Positions 26,991-34,930 of a DNA stretch of 37,941 bases are shown in pieces. Made by a program: the position numbers and the translations under genes. The stretch's first letter is position 1. Each line of letters starts with the position of its first letter. Under the pieces are notes generated by a model, which worked only from the letters and a program-made list of their open reading frames with translations, searched no databases and was not told the origin of the DNA. The stretch is taken from NCBI GenBank assembly GCA_029558835.1, contig JAKQDH010000062.1, positions 1-37,941 on the forward strand. Direction: 5' to 3'. This DNA comes from Planctomycetota bacterium. Lineage in GTDB: Bacteria; Planctomycetota; Phycisphaerae; UBA1845.

Positions 26991-27012
26991 ACGTCGGCCC
27001 CGCGGCCGACGT
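26991..27012. repeat. GTCGGCC/GGCCGAC palindrome, copy in the yedK-thiL gap
   Basis: ACGTCGGCC, a four-base loop CCGC and GGCCGACGT form a perfect nine-base-pair stem. Related copies lie at 31980-32003, 33531-33552 and 34928-34947, with a weaker one at about 11971-11995. The rest of the 462-base gap (26957-27418) holds the inverted-end element at 27220-27317 and the thiL promoter, but no gene. Confidence 0.78.
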
Positions 27013-27219
27013 GGAGGGCTCCAAAGGCACCGGTTCTCAAAGCACCCGCCGCGGTTCCACCGTTGTTCAGCAGGCGGCAAGAGTGCAGGCTACCGCCGGG
27101 CCGGCGGTCGAGGCCGGTCCCCCTGTGGACCGTTGATCTTCGCCCGCGCGGCTTACTTCTTCGGCTGCGTGGGGCGAACCGCCGGTATCCTAAACGGGAC
27201 GGCGCTCGTGGCAAACCGG

Positions 27220-27317
27220 GCGGGCATGCCCAAGCCGAAGGCGCCCGCATGCTGGGGCGAGAAGCCAGCCCCTTGCCCAAGTGAGAGCATGGCGGCGCTG
27301 CGCTTGGCCATGCCACT
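27220..27317 (+). repeat. Second copy of the inverted-end element found in the HAO leader
   Basis: The left end GGCATGCCCAAGC (27223-27235) and right end GCTTGGCCATGCC (27302-27314) are near-perfect reverse complements. The tract GAGAGCATGGCGGCGCT before the right end is identical to that in the copy at 15686-15790. Here the element sits in non-coding DNA, about 100 bases before thiL. Confidence 0.72.
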
Positions 27318-27405
27318 CCATTCGGTTCGGTGGCGTTCCGGTGGCGTGGGGTGAAGTGCAACCGCCGCACCCCCCGTCGATTTCGCGTTCGCGCGGACGC
27401 CGGGC

Positions 27406-27411
27406 TACAAT
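27406..27411 (+). promoter_or_regulatory. -10 element positioned for a leaderless thiL transcript
   Basis: TACAAT lies only seven bases before the thiL ATG (27419), with TTCGCG at 27382-27387 as a weak -35 at 18 bases. Transcription would start at or within a base or two of the ATG, and there is no Shine-Dalgarno sequence between them. Confidence 0.5.
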
Positions 27412-27418
27412 CCCAACC

Positions 27419-28330
27419 ATGCCGCACCGCGAGCTCGAATTCGTCGAGTGGCTGCGAGGCCGACAGCCGTCCAACCCGGTCATCAAGCTCGGCATTGGCG
27501 ACGACATGGCCGTCCTTGCCTCACCCGCGGGCCTGCTGCTCTTTGCCTCCGACATGCTGCTGGACGGCGTCCACTTTGACACGACGACGCAGCCGCTGGA
27601 GCTGATCGGACGCAAGGCCGTCGCGTGCAACCTCAGCGACTGCGCTGCCATGGCCGTCCGTCCCCTGGCTGCCACGGTCTCGCTGGCCGTCCCGTCCCAA
27701 TTCAGCCTGGCTGACGGCCAACGCCTCTGGGCGGGCATGGCCGAGATGGCCGCGGAGTTCGACCTCGCCCTCGTGGGCGGGGACACGACAAGCTGGACGC
27801 ATCCTCTGGCGATCGACGTGGCCATCACCGCCGTGCCTTTCCCGGGCGTGGCGCCGGTTACTCGCGCGGGCGCCCGGCCGGGTGATCGGTTGTACGTGAC
27901 CGGACCGCTGGGTGGCAGCCTCGCCGGCAAGCACCTGTCGTTCCGGCCCCGAGTATATGAGGCTGGGTCCCTGGCGAACGCCTTGGGCCCCCGGCTCCGC
28001 GCCATGATGGACATCAGCGACGGGCTCGCGCTCGACCTGAGCCGCATGTGCGCCGCCTCGGGGACCGGGGCCACGCTCGACGCGCAGAGCCTGGACCACG
28101 CCGTGTCCGAAGCCGCCCGGCGATTGGCGGCGCAAGACGGTCGCACGCCGCTGGATCACCTTCTTCACGACGGTGAGGACTTCGAGTTGCTTCTGGCGGT
28201 AGAGGGCGAGGCGATCGTGCCCGACGTCCAGCTTTGGGAGCTGGGCGCGATGACCGAAAGTCAGTTGCTCCTGCGGGAACCCGACGGCAGACTCGCGCCG
28301 CTGGAACCGGCCGGGTACCTGCATTGGTGA
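27419..28330 (+). CDS. thiL: Thiamine-monophosphate kinase
   Basis: A 303-residue ThiL, which phosphorylates thiamine monophosphate to thiamine diphosphate with ATP, the last step of cofactor synthesis. Motifs in order: IKLGIGDDMAVL (metal-binding acidic pair), ASDMLLDGVHFD, RKAVACNLSDCAAM, LVGGDTTSW, GDRLYVTGPLGGS, MDISDGLALDL and LHDGEDFELLL. All are intact. Length is slightly shorter than the usual 320. The ATG at 27419 (MPHRELEF) starts right at the family N-terminus; the longer frame from 27281 runs through repeat DNA. The tsaE gene follows within about 30 bases or by a GTGA overlap, so the two are probably one operon. Confidence 0.95.
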   Translation: MPHRELEFVEWLRGRQPSNPVIKLGIGDDMAVLASPAGLLLFASDMLLDGVHFDTTTQPLELIGRKAVACNLSDCAAMAVRPLAATVSLAVPSQFSLADGQRLWAGMAEMAAEFDLALVGGDTTSWTHPLAIDVAITAVPFPGVAPVTRAGARPGDRLYVTGPLGGSLAGKHLSFRPRVYEAGSLANALGPRLRAMMDISDGLALDLSRMCAASGTGATLDAQSLDHAVSEAARRLAAQDGRTPLDHLLHDGEDFELLLAVEGEAIVPDVQLWELGAMTESQLLLREPDGRLAPLEPAGYLHW

Positions 28331-28362
28331 CCCACTCACGGAGCAGGGGGAGCGGGGGAGAC

Positions 28363-28848
28363 ATGCCGTTCGCCTCGGCGAAATGGGATACAAACACACC
28401 GGACGGCACCCGCACCCTGGGTGCGATCCTGGGAGCTTGCCTGCCCGGCGGCATGGTGGTTGCGCTGGTCGGTGGCCTCGGGTCAGGCAAGACGGTCCTG
28501 GTCCAGGGCCTGGCTGCCGGCAACGCCGTCGGCCCGGCGGTGGAAGTCACCAGCCCGACGTTCACCCTGGTCCACGAGTATCCCGGCCGGCTGACTCTGT
28601 ATCACCTGGATGCCTATCGCCTCAAGGACGCGGCGGACTTCGCACGTCTGGGATTCGACGAACTCCTCCGTGAGGACTCCGCCGCGGTGGTCGAGTGGGC
28701 TGACCGCGTGCGCCCCGCGCTCCCCGAGGACGCTCTGTGGATCACCCTGGAGGTCCTGGGCCCCACGGCCCGCCGGCTGACGCTGCGCGCTGCCGGCCCG
28801 CGCAGCGAGCAATGTTTGAAGGCCCTCCAGGAGGCCACCGGTTCCTGA
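28363..28848 (+). CDS. tsaE: tRNA threonylcarbamoyladenosine biosynthesis ATPase TsaE
   Basis: A 161-residue TsaE, the P-loop ATPase that works with TsaB and TsaD to make t6A37 in ANN-decoding tRNAs. Walker A is GGLGSGKTVLVQG at about 33-45. The family phrases SPTFTLVHEYPG, LYHLDAYRLKD and VVEWADRV follow. The ATG at 28363 has AGGGGGAG upstream; a GTG at 28327 overlapping the thiL stop is an alternative that adds 12 residues. No tsaB or tsaD is visible in the window. Confidence 0.94.
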   Translation: MPFASAKWDTNTPDGTRTLGAILGACLPGGMVVALVGGLGSGKTVLVQGLAAGNAVGPAVEVTSPTFTLVHEYPGRLTLYHLDAYRLKDAADFARLGFDELLREDSAAVVEWADRVRPALPEDALWITLEVLGPTARRLTLRAAGPRSEQCLKALQEATGS

Positions 28849-29205
28849 GACGCTCCGCCTCCCCGCGCAGGCGGGCCCGCGGCATCTCGCCCGCCTCGAC
28901 TGCCGGGCGAAGTAACAGGCCACAAGGCGCGTACCGTGAATGCAGCATTTGAAGCACAGATGCCTTGTTGGTGGTTCTCGTAGGCGCTATGCCTCTGGTT
29001 CGCGGCCATCGTCCCGTCCCAACGCGCACTCACGACGCTCCGTACCAACCCTAACATTTTCTGAACATTACCCTTGTCTCGCCGTGTTGGTTCCGGTAGA
29101 GTTTCGCAGCGCGGGCTCCGGAGGACGGGCATCCGGACTGCCCGGACGCGGGCACCCGGCGCGCGGGGCTGCTTGGCGCGGAGCGGGATTGCGGAGTTTG
29201 GGTTG
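28849..29205. other. 357-base gap before the PfkB kinase, with a candidate promoter
   Basis: No gene is supported. The gap is less GC-rich than its surroundings around 28940-29100. TTGTCT (29074-29079), a 17-base spacer and TAGAGT (29097-29102) form a sigma-70-like promoter about 100 bases before the kinase ATG. Each hexamer matches four of six consensus positions. Confidence 0.45.
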
Positions 29206-30114
29206 ATGGCGCTGTTGATCACCGGCAGCATCGGGATCGACACGGTGACCACGCCGCACGGGCGGGCGACGGACGTGCTGGGCGGGTGTGCTTCGTACTC
29301 GGCGTACGCGGCCGCGTGGTTCACCCCGGTGCGGCTGGTGGGCGTGGTGGGTGAGGACTTCCCGGCCGAGTTCCGGGCGATCCTGGACGAGCGCGAGATT
29401 GACCTGCGCGGCGTCGAGGTGCGCCGCGGCAGCCACACCTTCCGCTGGGTGGCACGCTTCGAGGGCGACATGAACGTCGCCGAGACCCTTCCCGAAACGA
29501 AGCTCAACGTGCTGGCTGAGGAGGCTCCGCGGGTGCCCGCGACCTTCGCCGACAGCCGCACGGTCTTCCTGGCCAACACGCACCCGACGCTGCAACGGGA
29601 GCTTCTCTCCCAGTTGCGCGGGCCGCAACTCGTCGTCTGCGACACGATGAACCTCTGGATTGAGACGCAGCGGGAATCCCTGCTGGAGACGTTGCGGCTC
29701 ACCACAGGCGCCATCATCAATGACGGTGAGGCCCGGCAGCTTACCGGCAAGGTGAACCTGATCGAGGCGGGCGAAGCGGTGCTGACGCTGGGCCCCCGTT
29801 TCGTCATCATCAAGAAGGGCGAGCACGGGGCGCTGCTGGTCACGCCCGACGGGGCGGACGCGCTGCCCGCGTTCCCCGCCAAGGTGGTGCGTGATCCGAC
29901 GGGCGCCGGCGACAGTTTCGGCGGGGCCGTCATGGGGTACCTGCACGCCCAGGGCCGGGCTGATCGGGACACCCTGCGTCGCGCGATCGTACGGGGGACG
30001 GTGACGGCCTCGTTTACCATCGAGGATTTCTCACTGGCGCGCCTGCGCCGCCTGAGCCGGGCGGAGTTCGACCAACGGGTCGAGCAGTACGTACGCATGC
30101 TGCGCATCGAGTAG
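29206..30114 (+). CDS. PfkB-family carbohydrate kinase
   Basis: A 302-residue ribokinase/PfkB-family kinase. The N-terminus LLITGSIGIDTVTTPHG and the Gly-rich LGGCASYSAYAAAWF are the first substrate-binding region. The signature near the C-terminus, DPTGAGDSFGG, contains the catalytic aspartate and anion hole. The ATG at 29206 (MALLITGS) matches the family start and has GGAG nine bases upstream; the upstream open frame is low-complexity. The substrate cannot be told: the sequence is not clearly ribokinase, fructokinase or adenosine kinase. It is followed after 20 bases by thpR and then recA, so the three may be co-transcribed. Confidence 0.92.
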   Translation: MALLITGSIGIDTVTTPHGRATDVLGGCASYSAYAAAWFTPVRLVGVVGEDFPAEFRAILDEREIDLRGVEVRRGSHTFRWVARFEGDMNVAETLPETKLNVLAEEAPRVPATFADSRTVFLANTHPTLQRELLSQLRGPQLVVCDTMNLWIETQRESLLETLRLTTGAIINDGEARQLTGKVNLIEAGEAVLTLGPRFVIIKKGEHGALLVTPDGADALPAFPAKVVRDPTGAGDSFGGAVMGYLHAQGRADRDTLRRAIVRGTVTASFTIEDFSLARLRRLSRAEFDQRVEQYVRMLRIE

Positions 30115-30134
30115 GCCGGGGAGGACGCCGAACT

Positions 30135-30701
30135 TTGCGGCTTTTCGTGGCCATTCTGCTCGACGAGCCGGTCCGTTTGGGCCTGAAGCGCGTGCAGGAA
30201 CACCTGACGCCGGGCTGTTCGGGCGTGCGCTGGGTGCGCTGGGACCAGTTGCACGTCACCCTCAAGTTCCTGGGCGAGGTGCGCGACGGGGACGTGCCGA
30301 AGGTCTGCTCGGCGGTGACCGAGGCGGCGGCCACCCTACCGGCGTTCGATATGACGCTACGGGGCACCGGTTGTTTCCCGCCGCGCGGCCTTGTACGCAT
30401 CGTCTGGGCGGGGATTGACGAGCCGACCGGCACGGTGGTCCGGCTGGCGGAGGCGGTGGAGAATCGGCTGGCGGACCTGGGTTTTCCCAGGGAGCAGCGG
30501 CCGTTCTCGCCGCATATCACCATCGGCCGGGTGAAGGAGGACCATTCGAATGGTGGCATTCGTCGTGCGGTCGGCGCCGGCAGCTTCGCCGCTCTGCCGC
30601 AAGCGGTCGAACGCATTGCGGTGATGGCATCGGTGCTGGCCCGCGAGGGACCCACCTATTCAATCGTCAGCCGGGCGAACCTGAGCGGCGGTCGTGGATG
30701 A
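30135..30701 (+). CDS. thpR: RNA 2',3'-cyclic phosphodiesterase (LigT/ThpR family)
   Basis: A 188-residue member of the 2H phosphoesterase superfamily, once called 2'-5' RNA ligase. The two catalytic H-x-T/S-x motifs are HVTL (H40, T42) and HITI (H127, T129), each with the expected hydrophobic context (LHVTLKFLGEV and FSPHITIGRVK). The family start RLFVAILLDEPVR begins at a TTG codon at 30135, with a GGGGAGGA ribosome site upstream; no ATG is available at a sensible position. It hydrolyses 2',3'-cyclic phosphate RNA ends. It sits between the PfkB kinase and recA. Confidence 0.93.
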   Translation: MRLFVAILLDEPVRLGLKRVQEHLTPGCSGVRWVRWDQLHVTLKFLGEVRDGDVPKVCSAVTEAAATLPAFDMTLRGTGCFPPRGLVRIVWAGIDEPTGTVVRLAEAVENRLADLGFPREQRPFSPHITIGRVKEDHSNGGIRRAVGAGSFAALPQAVERIAVMASVLAREGPTYSIVSRANLSGGRG

Positions 30702-30764
30702 CGGCAGCAGGACGTGGCGCCGGCTCCCGCGGAGCGGCGCGGACTTCGACAGGAGTATTCAGCC

Positions 30765-31961
30765 GTGGCAGCGAGTGCAACCATGGACGAGGAACGGACG
30801 GCCAAGCGGGAAGAGGCACTGGGACGCGCCTTGCAGCAGATCGAGAAGACCTACGGCAAGGGCGCCATCATGAAGCTCAACCAGATGCGGGCGGAGGTCG
30901 AGGGCGTCTCCACCGGGGCACTGTCGCTCGATCTGGCCCTGGGCGGCCGGGGTCTGCCGCGCGGGCGCGTGGTGGAGATGTTCGGTCCGGAATCCTCGGG
31001 CAAGACGACGCTGGCTCTGCACGTGGCCGCTGCCGCGCAGCGTACCGGCGGGTTGGCGGCCGTCATCGACGCCGAACATGCCCTCGACCCCATCTGGGCC
31101 CGCAAGTGCGGCGTCAACCTCGAACGCCTGCTGGTCAGCCAGCCGGAGTCGGGCGAGGAGGCCCTGGAAATCTGCGAGATGCTGGTGCGCAGCGGCTCGC
31201 TGGACGTGATCATCGTGGACTCGGTGGCCGCCCTCATCCCCAAGGCCGAGATTGAAGGCGCAATGGGCGATCAGCACGTCGCCTTGCAGGCCCGGCTGAT
31301 GAGCCAGGCGCTGCGGAAGCTCACCGCGGCCATCGGCAAGACGCGCACCATCGTCATCTTCATCAACCAGATCCGCATGAAGATCGGCGTGATGTTCGGC
31401 AACCCCGAGACAACGCCCGGCGGCAAGGCCCTGAAGTTCTACTCGTCGGTCCGCATCGACATCCGCCGCATTTCGTCCATCAAGGAGGGCGAGGAGTTCA
31501 AGGGCAACCACGTGCGGGCGAAGGTCGTCAAGAACAAGGTGGCCGCCCCCTTCCGCGAGGCCGAGTTCGACATCATGTTCGACAGCGGCATCAGCCGCGA
31601 GGGCGACCTGCTCGACCTGGCGCTGGCCGACAACGTCATCGTCAAGAGCGGGGCGTGGTTCAGCTACAAGGAAGTCCGCCTCGGACAGGGACGCGAGAAC
31701 GTCAAGCAGTTCCTGCGCGAGAACCCCGACCTCATGAAGGAAGTCGAACAGGCGGTTCTGGCGAAGCGGGCGGCCAATCAACCGGCCGCCGTTCCGCCTC
31801 CGGCAGGTGGCACTGAGGCTACCTCGCCTGCGCCGTCCCCGGCTCCGGCGGCCGCCAAACCTCCCGCAGCCAAGCCCGCCGCCACAGTGGCACCGGGCGC
31901 CAAACCGCAGCCCCCCCGGCGGGCAGTGCCTGCGCCGGTGGCTCGGCGCCGCGGCGCCTAG
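30765..31961 (+). CDS. recA: Recombinase RecA with a long basic Ala/Pro/Lys tail
   Basis: A 398-residue RecA, the strand-exchange ATPase and LexA coprotease. Walker A is GPESSGKTT at 74-82, Walker B is [11 protein letters not shown], and loop L2 and the signature are [20 protein letters not shown] followed by ALKFYSSVR. The GTG at 30765 has AGGAG nine bases upstream and is preferred; an ATG at 30783 lacks a ribosome site and a frame from 30714 begins inside the upstream region. The core ends near residue 335. The last 60 or so residues are Ala/Pro-rich with many Lys/Arg ([19 protein letters not shown]) and almost no acidic residues, unlike the acidic tail of enterobacterial RecA. No LexA box was recognised upstream. 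Confidence 0.97.
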   Translation: MAASATMDEERTAKREEALGRALQQIEKTYGKGAIMKLNQMRAEVEGVSTGALSLDLALGGRGLPRGRVVEMFGPESSGKTTLALHVAAAAQRTGGLAAVIDAEHALDPIWARKCGVNLERLLVSQPESGEEALEICEMLVRSGSLDVIIVDSVAALIPKAEIEGAMGDQHVALQARLMSQALRKLTAAIGKTRTIVIFINQIRMKIGVMFGNPETTPGGKALKFYSSVRIDIRRISSIKEGEEFKGNHVRAKVVKNKVAAPFREAEFDIMFDSGISREGDLLDLALADNVIVKSGAWFSYKEVRLGQGRENVKQFLRENPDLMKEVEQAVLAKRAANQPAAVPPPAGGTEATSPAPSPAPAAAKPPAAKPAATVAPGAKPQPPRRAVPAPVARRRGA

Positions 31962-32308
31962 CAGCCGGCTGGGCAATTAACGTTCGCCCCCCGTGGCCGA
32001 CGTTGGAGCCGCCGCACACCCGGGCCTTCGCGGGCCTCGGTCCGGCTTCGGAGTCACTCAACACGATACCCGCGCGTGTCGCCGGGCCGATGTCCGGCCT
32101 CGCGTTGCGTTGGCGGCACTTGGCTCGACTTCCCGGCCGCGTCCCACGCCGGCTCCGCGGGCCCATGACCTCCCGGCGCCACCCTGCGCCCCACGTGGAA
32201 AACGCTGACCTGCTCTCTATAGTCCCGGCGCGATGACGGTTCGGGCCTGAGCCGACCGGCCCAGGCCGGAGATTACCACAGTCTAACACAACATAAAGGG
32301 GTGGTTGA
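31962..32308. other. 347-base gap between recA and the peroxiredoxin gene, with one palindromic repeat
   Basis: A diverged copy of the GTCGGCC palindrome (ACGTTCGCC with GGCCGACGT, 31980-32003) lies about 20 bases after the recA stop and could end its transcript. The rest shows no gene. The promoter of the peroxiredoxin gene must lie near 32230-32300, where the sequence becomes AT-richer (TCTAACACAACATAAAGG), but no clear hexamer pair was assigned. Confidence 0.5.
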
Positions 32309-32905
32309 ATGTGCGTTATGGTTGGGCAGCAGGCGCCGGATTTCACCGCCACGGCCGTGATCGACGGCAAGTTCGAGCAAGTCAGTCTCTCCAAGTACCG
32401 CGGGCAGTACGTGCTGCTGTTCTTCTGGCCGCTTGATTTCACCTTCGTCTGTCCGACGGAGGTGGTGGCGTTCAGCAACGCTGCGGCCAAGTTCGCGGAG
32501 CGCAAGACGGCCCTGCTGGGCGTGTCCGTGGACAGCCAGTTCACGCACCTCGCGTGGCAGAACACGCCCAAGAACCAGGGCGGGTTGGGCAACATCGCCT
32601 ACCCGATGATCGCGGACCAGACGCATGAGATCGCCCGCAAGTACGGCGTGCTGCTGGAGGACAAGGGGGTGGCCCTGCGCGGGCTGTTCCTGATTGACCG
32701 CGAAGGAATCGTGCGGCATATGGTGATCAACGACCTGCCGCTGGGCCGCAGCGTCGATGAGGCCCTGCGCATGGTGGACGCCCTGCGCTTCGTTGAGCAG
32801 CACGGCGAAGTCTGCCCGGCCAACTGGCATCCCGGCGAAAAGACCATCAAGCCGACGGTGGACGCCTCCAAGAGCTTCTTCAAGGAGTGGGCGGGGCAGC
32901 GGTAA
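32309..32905 (+). CDS. Typical 2-Cys peroxiredoxin (AhpC/Prx1 family)
   Basis: A 198-residue thiol peroxidase that reduces H2O2 and organic peroxides. The peroxidatic cysteine is C48 in PLDFTFVCPTE, and the resolving cysteine lies in GEVCPANWHPGEKTIKP near residue 171. The GGLG motif (GGLGNIAYP) linked to overoxidation-sensitive enzymes is present, while the matching C-terminal Tyr-Phe is replaced by the SFFKEW ending. The ATG at 32309 has AAGGGG seven bases upstream; a second ATG nine bases later is less well placed. No ahpF or dedicated reductase is adjacent. Confidence 0.95.
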   Translation: MCVMVGQQAPDFTATAVIDGKFEQVSLSKYRGQYVLLFFWPLDFTFVCPTEVVAFSNAAAKFAERKTALLGVSVDSQFTHLAWQNTPKNQGGLGNIAYPMIADQTHEIARKYGVLLEDKGVALRGLFLIDREGIVRHMVINDLPLGRSVDEALRMVDALRFVEQHGEVCPANWHPGEKTIKPTVDASKSFFKEWAGQR

Positions 32906-32971
32906 CGTCCCGGACCGGCGGGTGACCCGCGAGCACGTGCCCGGCCGGTGCTCCCGGCCGCGGACGCGGGA

Positions 32972-32977
32972 TATAAT
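32972..32977 (+). promoter_or_regulatory. Consensus -10 element for the FmdB-like gene
   Basis: A perfect TATAAT in very GC-rich DNA (CGGGATATAATCGGG), 70 bases before the ATG at 33047. No good -35 was found at 16-18 bases. The flanks resemble the proposed -10 regions at 8915 (TACAATCGGGG) and 27406 (TACAATCCC). Confidence 0.5.
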
Positions 32978-33046
32978 CGGGTGCCGTCCGGTGGCCGCGG
33001 GCGCGTGGCATGCCCGCGGCCGCGGACGAGCGCGAGCTTGCGGGCC

Positions 33047-33355
33047 ATGCCCATCTACGTGTACGAAGTCATGACCGCGTCCTGCGAAGCGGGCGAGCAG
33101 TTCGAGGTCTTCCAGAAGATGGACGACCCGCCGCTGACCCATCACCCCGAGACCGGGCAGCCGGTGCGGCGGGTGATCGCCTGCCCGAACGTGCCGGGCA
33201 AGTCCGGCCCGTCTTCCGGCAAGAACGTGCTGGCCGACCGCAATCTCGAGCGGCTGGGTTTCACCAAGTACGTCAAGACCGACCAGGGCCGCTACGAGAA
33301 GGCCGTGGGCAAGGGGCCCGACCGGCTCGACGCGGGGCGGTCGAATACAGAATGA
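33047..33355 (+). CDS. FmdB-like small protein with degenerate zinc-ribbon
   Basis: A 102-residue protein that begins MPIYVYEVM and follows the FmdB/CxxC_CxxC_SSSS pattern: FEVFQKMDDPPLTHHPETGQ then PVRRVIACPNVPG. In ordinary members the first pair CxxCG precedes FEV and the second CPxCG replaces the HPETG here. Only one cysteine near the first site (C14, in TASCEAGEQ) survives, so zinc binding in the usual way is not possible. The C-terminal half (KNVLADRNLERLGFTKYVKT) is well ordered and basic. The function of the family is poorly known. The ATG at 33047 is set by the family start; the upstream frame is low-complexity. Confidence 0.82.
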   Translation: MPIYVYEVMTASCEAGEQFEVFQKMDDPPLTHHPETGQPVRRVIACPNVPGKSGPSSGKNVLADRNLERLGFTKYVKTDQGRYEKAVGKGPDRLDAGRSNTE

Positions 33356-33371
33356 TGAAGGAAGCAGGAAG

Positions 33372-33405
33372 AATGCAGAAAGGCACAGGAGGCTCTTTCT
33401 GCATT
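33372..33405. terminator. Strong hairpin between convergent genes
   Basis: AATGCAGAAAG (33372-33382) pairs perfectly with CTTTCTGCATT (33395-33405) around a 12-base loop, 16 bases after the FmdB-like stop. The right side continues into a pyrimidine-rich stretch. Partial complementarity extends outwards over about ten more bases on each side. It is markedly AT-richer than its surroundings. It probably terminates transcription from the left and may do so from the right, where the PEP-CTERM gene converges. Confidence 0.6.
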
Positions 33406-33530
33406 ATTGCTTCTGACTTCTGCACTCCGGCCGCCAGGTGCCATGCTCTCGCGCAGCGTGAGCATGTGCACGCTGCGCGCAGGCATACCGCCCGCCCTCG
33501 CGCCCGTGGGGTCGTGCGGTGCGCCTGCAG

Positions 33531-33552
33531 CGTCGGCCCCCCGCGGCCGACG
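33531..33552. repeat. GTCGGCC/GGCCGAC palindrome after the first PEP-CTERM gene
   Basis: CGTCGGCC and GGCCGACG arms flank a six-base loop, 16 bases beyond the stop of the minus-strand NHL gene. The palindrome and the next 30 or so bases into the coding sequence are nearly identical to those at 34928-34980. Confidence 0.8.
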
Positions 33553-33567
33553 TGGGAGGTCCAACGC

Positions 33568-34500
33568 TCACGCTCGCCGCTTGCGCCCCAGCAGCACCAC
33601 CCCGGCCGCCAGCAGCAGCAGGCTGCCCGGCTCGGGGACGAAGGCGAGGAACGTGGGGTTGTCCAACGCAGCCAGGACGCCCAGGTAGGCTCCGGTTTGC
33701 CCGTCGTAGCGGCGCACGCGGAACCTGAGTTGGTCGGCCACGTAGAGGTTCCCATCGTGCGGCCCGAACGCCAAGCCGAAGGCCCAATGGAGGTCACCGG
33801 CATGCGGCTGAACGAAGTAGCCGAGCGACTCGCCAGTGAGAGGGTCGTAGCGCGCCACGCTGCCCGTCCAGCGGTTGCCGACGTACAGCAGATCATCCGG
33901 ACCGAAGATCAGGTCCAGCGGCCCATCGAGTTCCCCGCCTTCCGCCAGAATGTCCATCAACTGCCCGGTCTGACCGTTGAAGCGCAGCAGCCGATCGTTG
34001 GTGTCGCTGGTAACGTAGAGGTTGCCGTCGGGGCCGAAACGCAGGCTGTGCGGGCCGTCCAGTCCGGTGGTGGCGAAGACGTCGATGAATGCGCCCGTGC
34101 TTCCGTCATACCGGACGATGTTGTTCGACCACGAACCGGCGACGTACAGGTTGCCATCCGGACCGAACACCACCCCCATAGGACCGTCGATGCCCCCGCT
34201 GCCCGCAGGTACGAAGACGTCGATTAGCTCGTCGCCCTGCGGATTGTAGCGTAGCACCCGATCTGTGTTGGAATCCGCTACGTAGACGTTTCCATCCAGG
34301 CCGAAGGCGAAGCCGACGGCATCCGGACTCTGCGGGAAGAGATAGCCCAGCGTGCTCCCGCTATACGGATCGACTCTAACCGCCGGGCTTGACGACACCC
34401 ACAACTCCAGCGCGGGCTGGGCACGTGCGACCGCCGCGATGACCACGGCGAAGCCCAGACCCAGTACGGCGGTCAAGCCTACATTCTGACCACGATACAT
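33568..34500 (-). CDS. PEP-CTERM NHL beta-propeller protein A
   Basis: A 310-residue exported protein. A signal peptide (VLGLGFAVVIAAVARAQ) is followed by six or so NHL/SMP-30-like propeller repeats built on FGPDGNLYVA-type strands (VGFAFGLDGNVYVADSNTD, VVFGPDGNLYVAGSWSNN, LRFGPDGNLYVTSDTND). It ends in a classic PEP-CTERM sorting signal: VPEPGSLLLLAAGVVLLG and then RKRRA. Such tails direct proteins to exosortase for processing and surface attachment. The ATG at 34500 has GGGAGG nine bases upstream. It is a paralog of the protein encoded at 34964-35905, most alike in the C-terminal third and the sorting signal. No exosortase gene is in the window. Confidence 0.93.
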   Translation of the reverse strand: MYRGQNVGLTAVLGLGFAVVIAAVARAQPALELWVSSSPAVRVDPYSGSTLGYLFPQSPDAVGFAFGLDGNVYVADSNTDRVLRYNPQGDELIDVFVPAGSGGIDGPMGVVFGPDGNLYVAGSWSNNIVRYDGSTGAFIDVFATTGLDGPHSLRFGPDGNLYVTSDTNDRLLRFNGQTGQLMDILAEGGELDGPLDLIFGPDDLLYVGNRWTGSVARYDPLTGESLGYFVQPHAGDLHWAFGLAFGPHDGNLYVADQLRFRVRRYDGQTGAYLGVLAALDNPTFLAFVPEPGSLLLLAAGVVLLGRKRRA

Positions 34501-34537
34501 GGTTGTTGCCCTCCCGTCCGGGCACGCCCGAGCGGCC

Positions 34538-34930
34538 TTACTGGTCAAGGGCCGCGACGAGACCCGGAACCATCTCCTCCACGTCGGGACTGATGAACAC
34601 CAGGGTCGGATCGAGCAACGCGCAGGCGACCTCGTGACGTGCGTCGTCGTCGAGAACACGATGCGCCAGGGCAACCAAGCCCTGCACGATTTCCGGAAAC
34701 GCCGCCGCCTGCCGCGGATCGCCCAGGTCAACGTACGTCAAGTACAGAACCAGCGCCGTCGCAAATACCGAGGTGCCGCCGCCCTCGCCTTCTTCGCTTC
34801 CCAGAGGCTCCATCCCCGGACAACTGCACGGAACACCGCTCGGGCACGCTCCCATGTCGGGCAACCGCGTGTTGAACCACGGATCGAACTGCCCGCTACC
34901 GTTAAGCAGGTTGATCTCCGTGGTCAGGTC
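34538..34930 (-). pseudogene. Truncated dockerin/C-terminal domain of a beta-helix-type protein
   Basis: The minus strand reads DLTTEINLLNGSGQFDPWFN, then a Cys/Pro/Gly/Glu-rich linker with EEGEGGG, then LYLTYVDLGDPRQAAAFPEI and ends HEVACALLDPTLVFISPDV. This parallels the end of the protein at 35937-37941 (DLNTEINLLNGSGLFAPGWM, YLTRVDLEDRTDAEYFPLLV, HEIACALLDPQLVFISPTV). The reading frame is intact but has no proper start, signal or upstream domains: similarity begins exactly at 34930, where the palindrome at 34928 starts. It lies directly upstream of PEP-CTERM gene A, as the full-length gene lies upstream of gene B. It is a relic of a tandem duplication. Confidence 0.8.

Noticed and set aside
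28614..30254. Minus-strand frame of 546 codons
   Set aside because: Antisense to tsaE, the PfkB kinase and thpR; Ser/Arg-rich with no recognisable domain.
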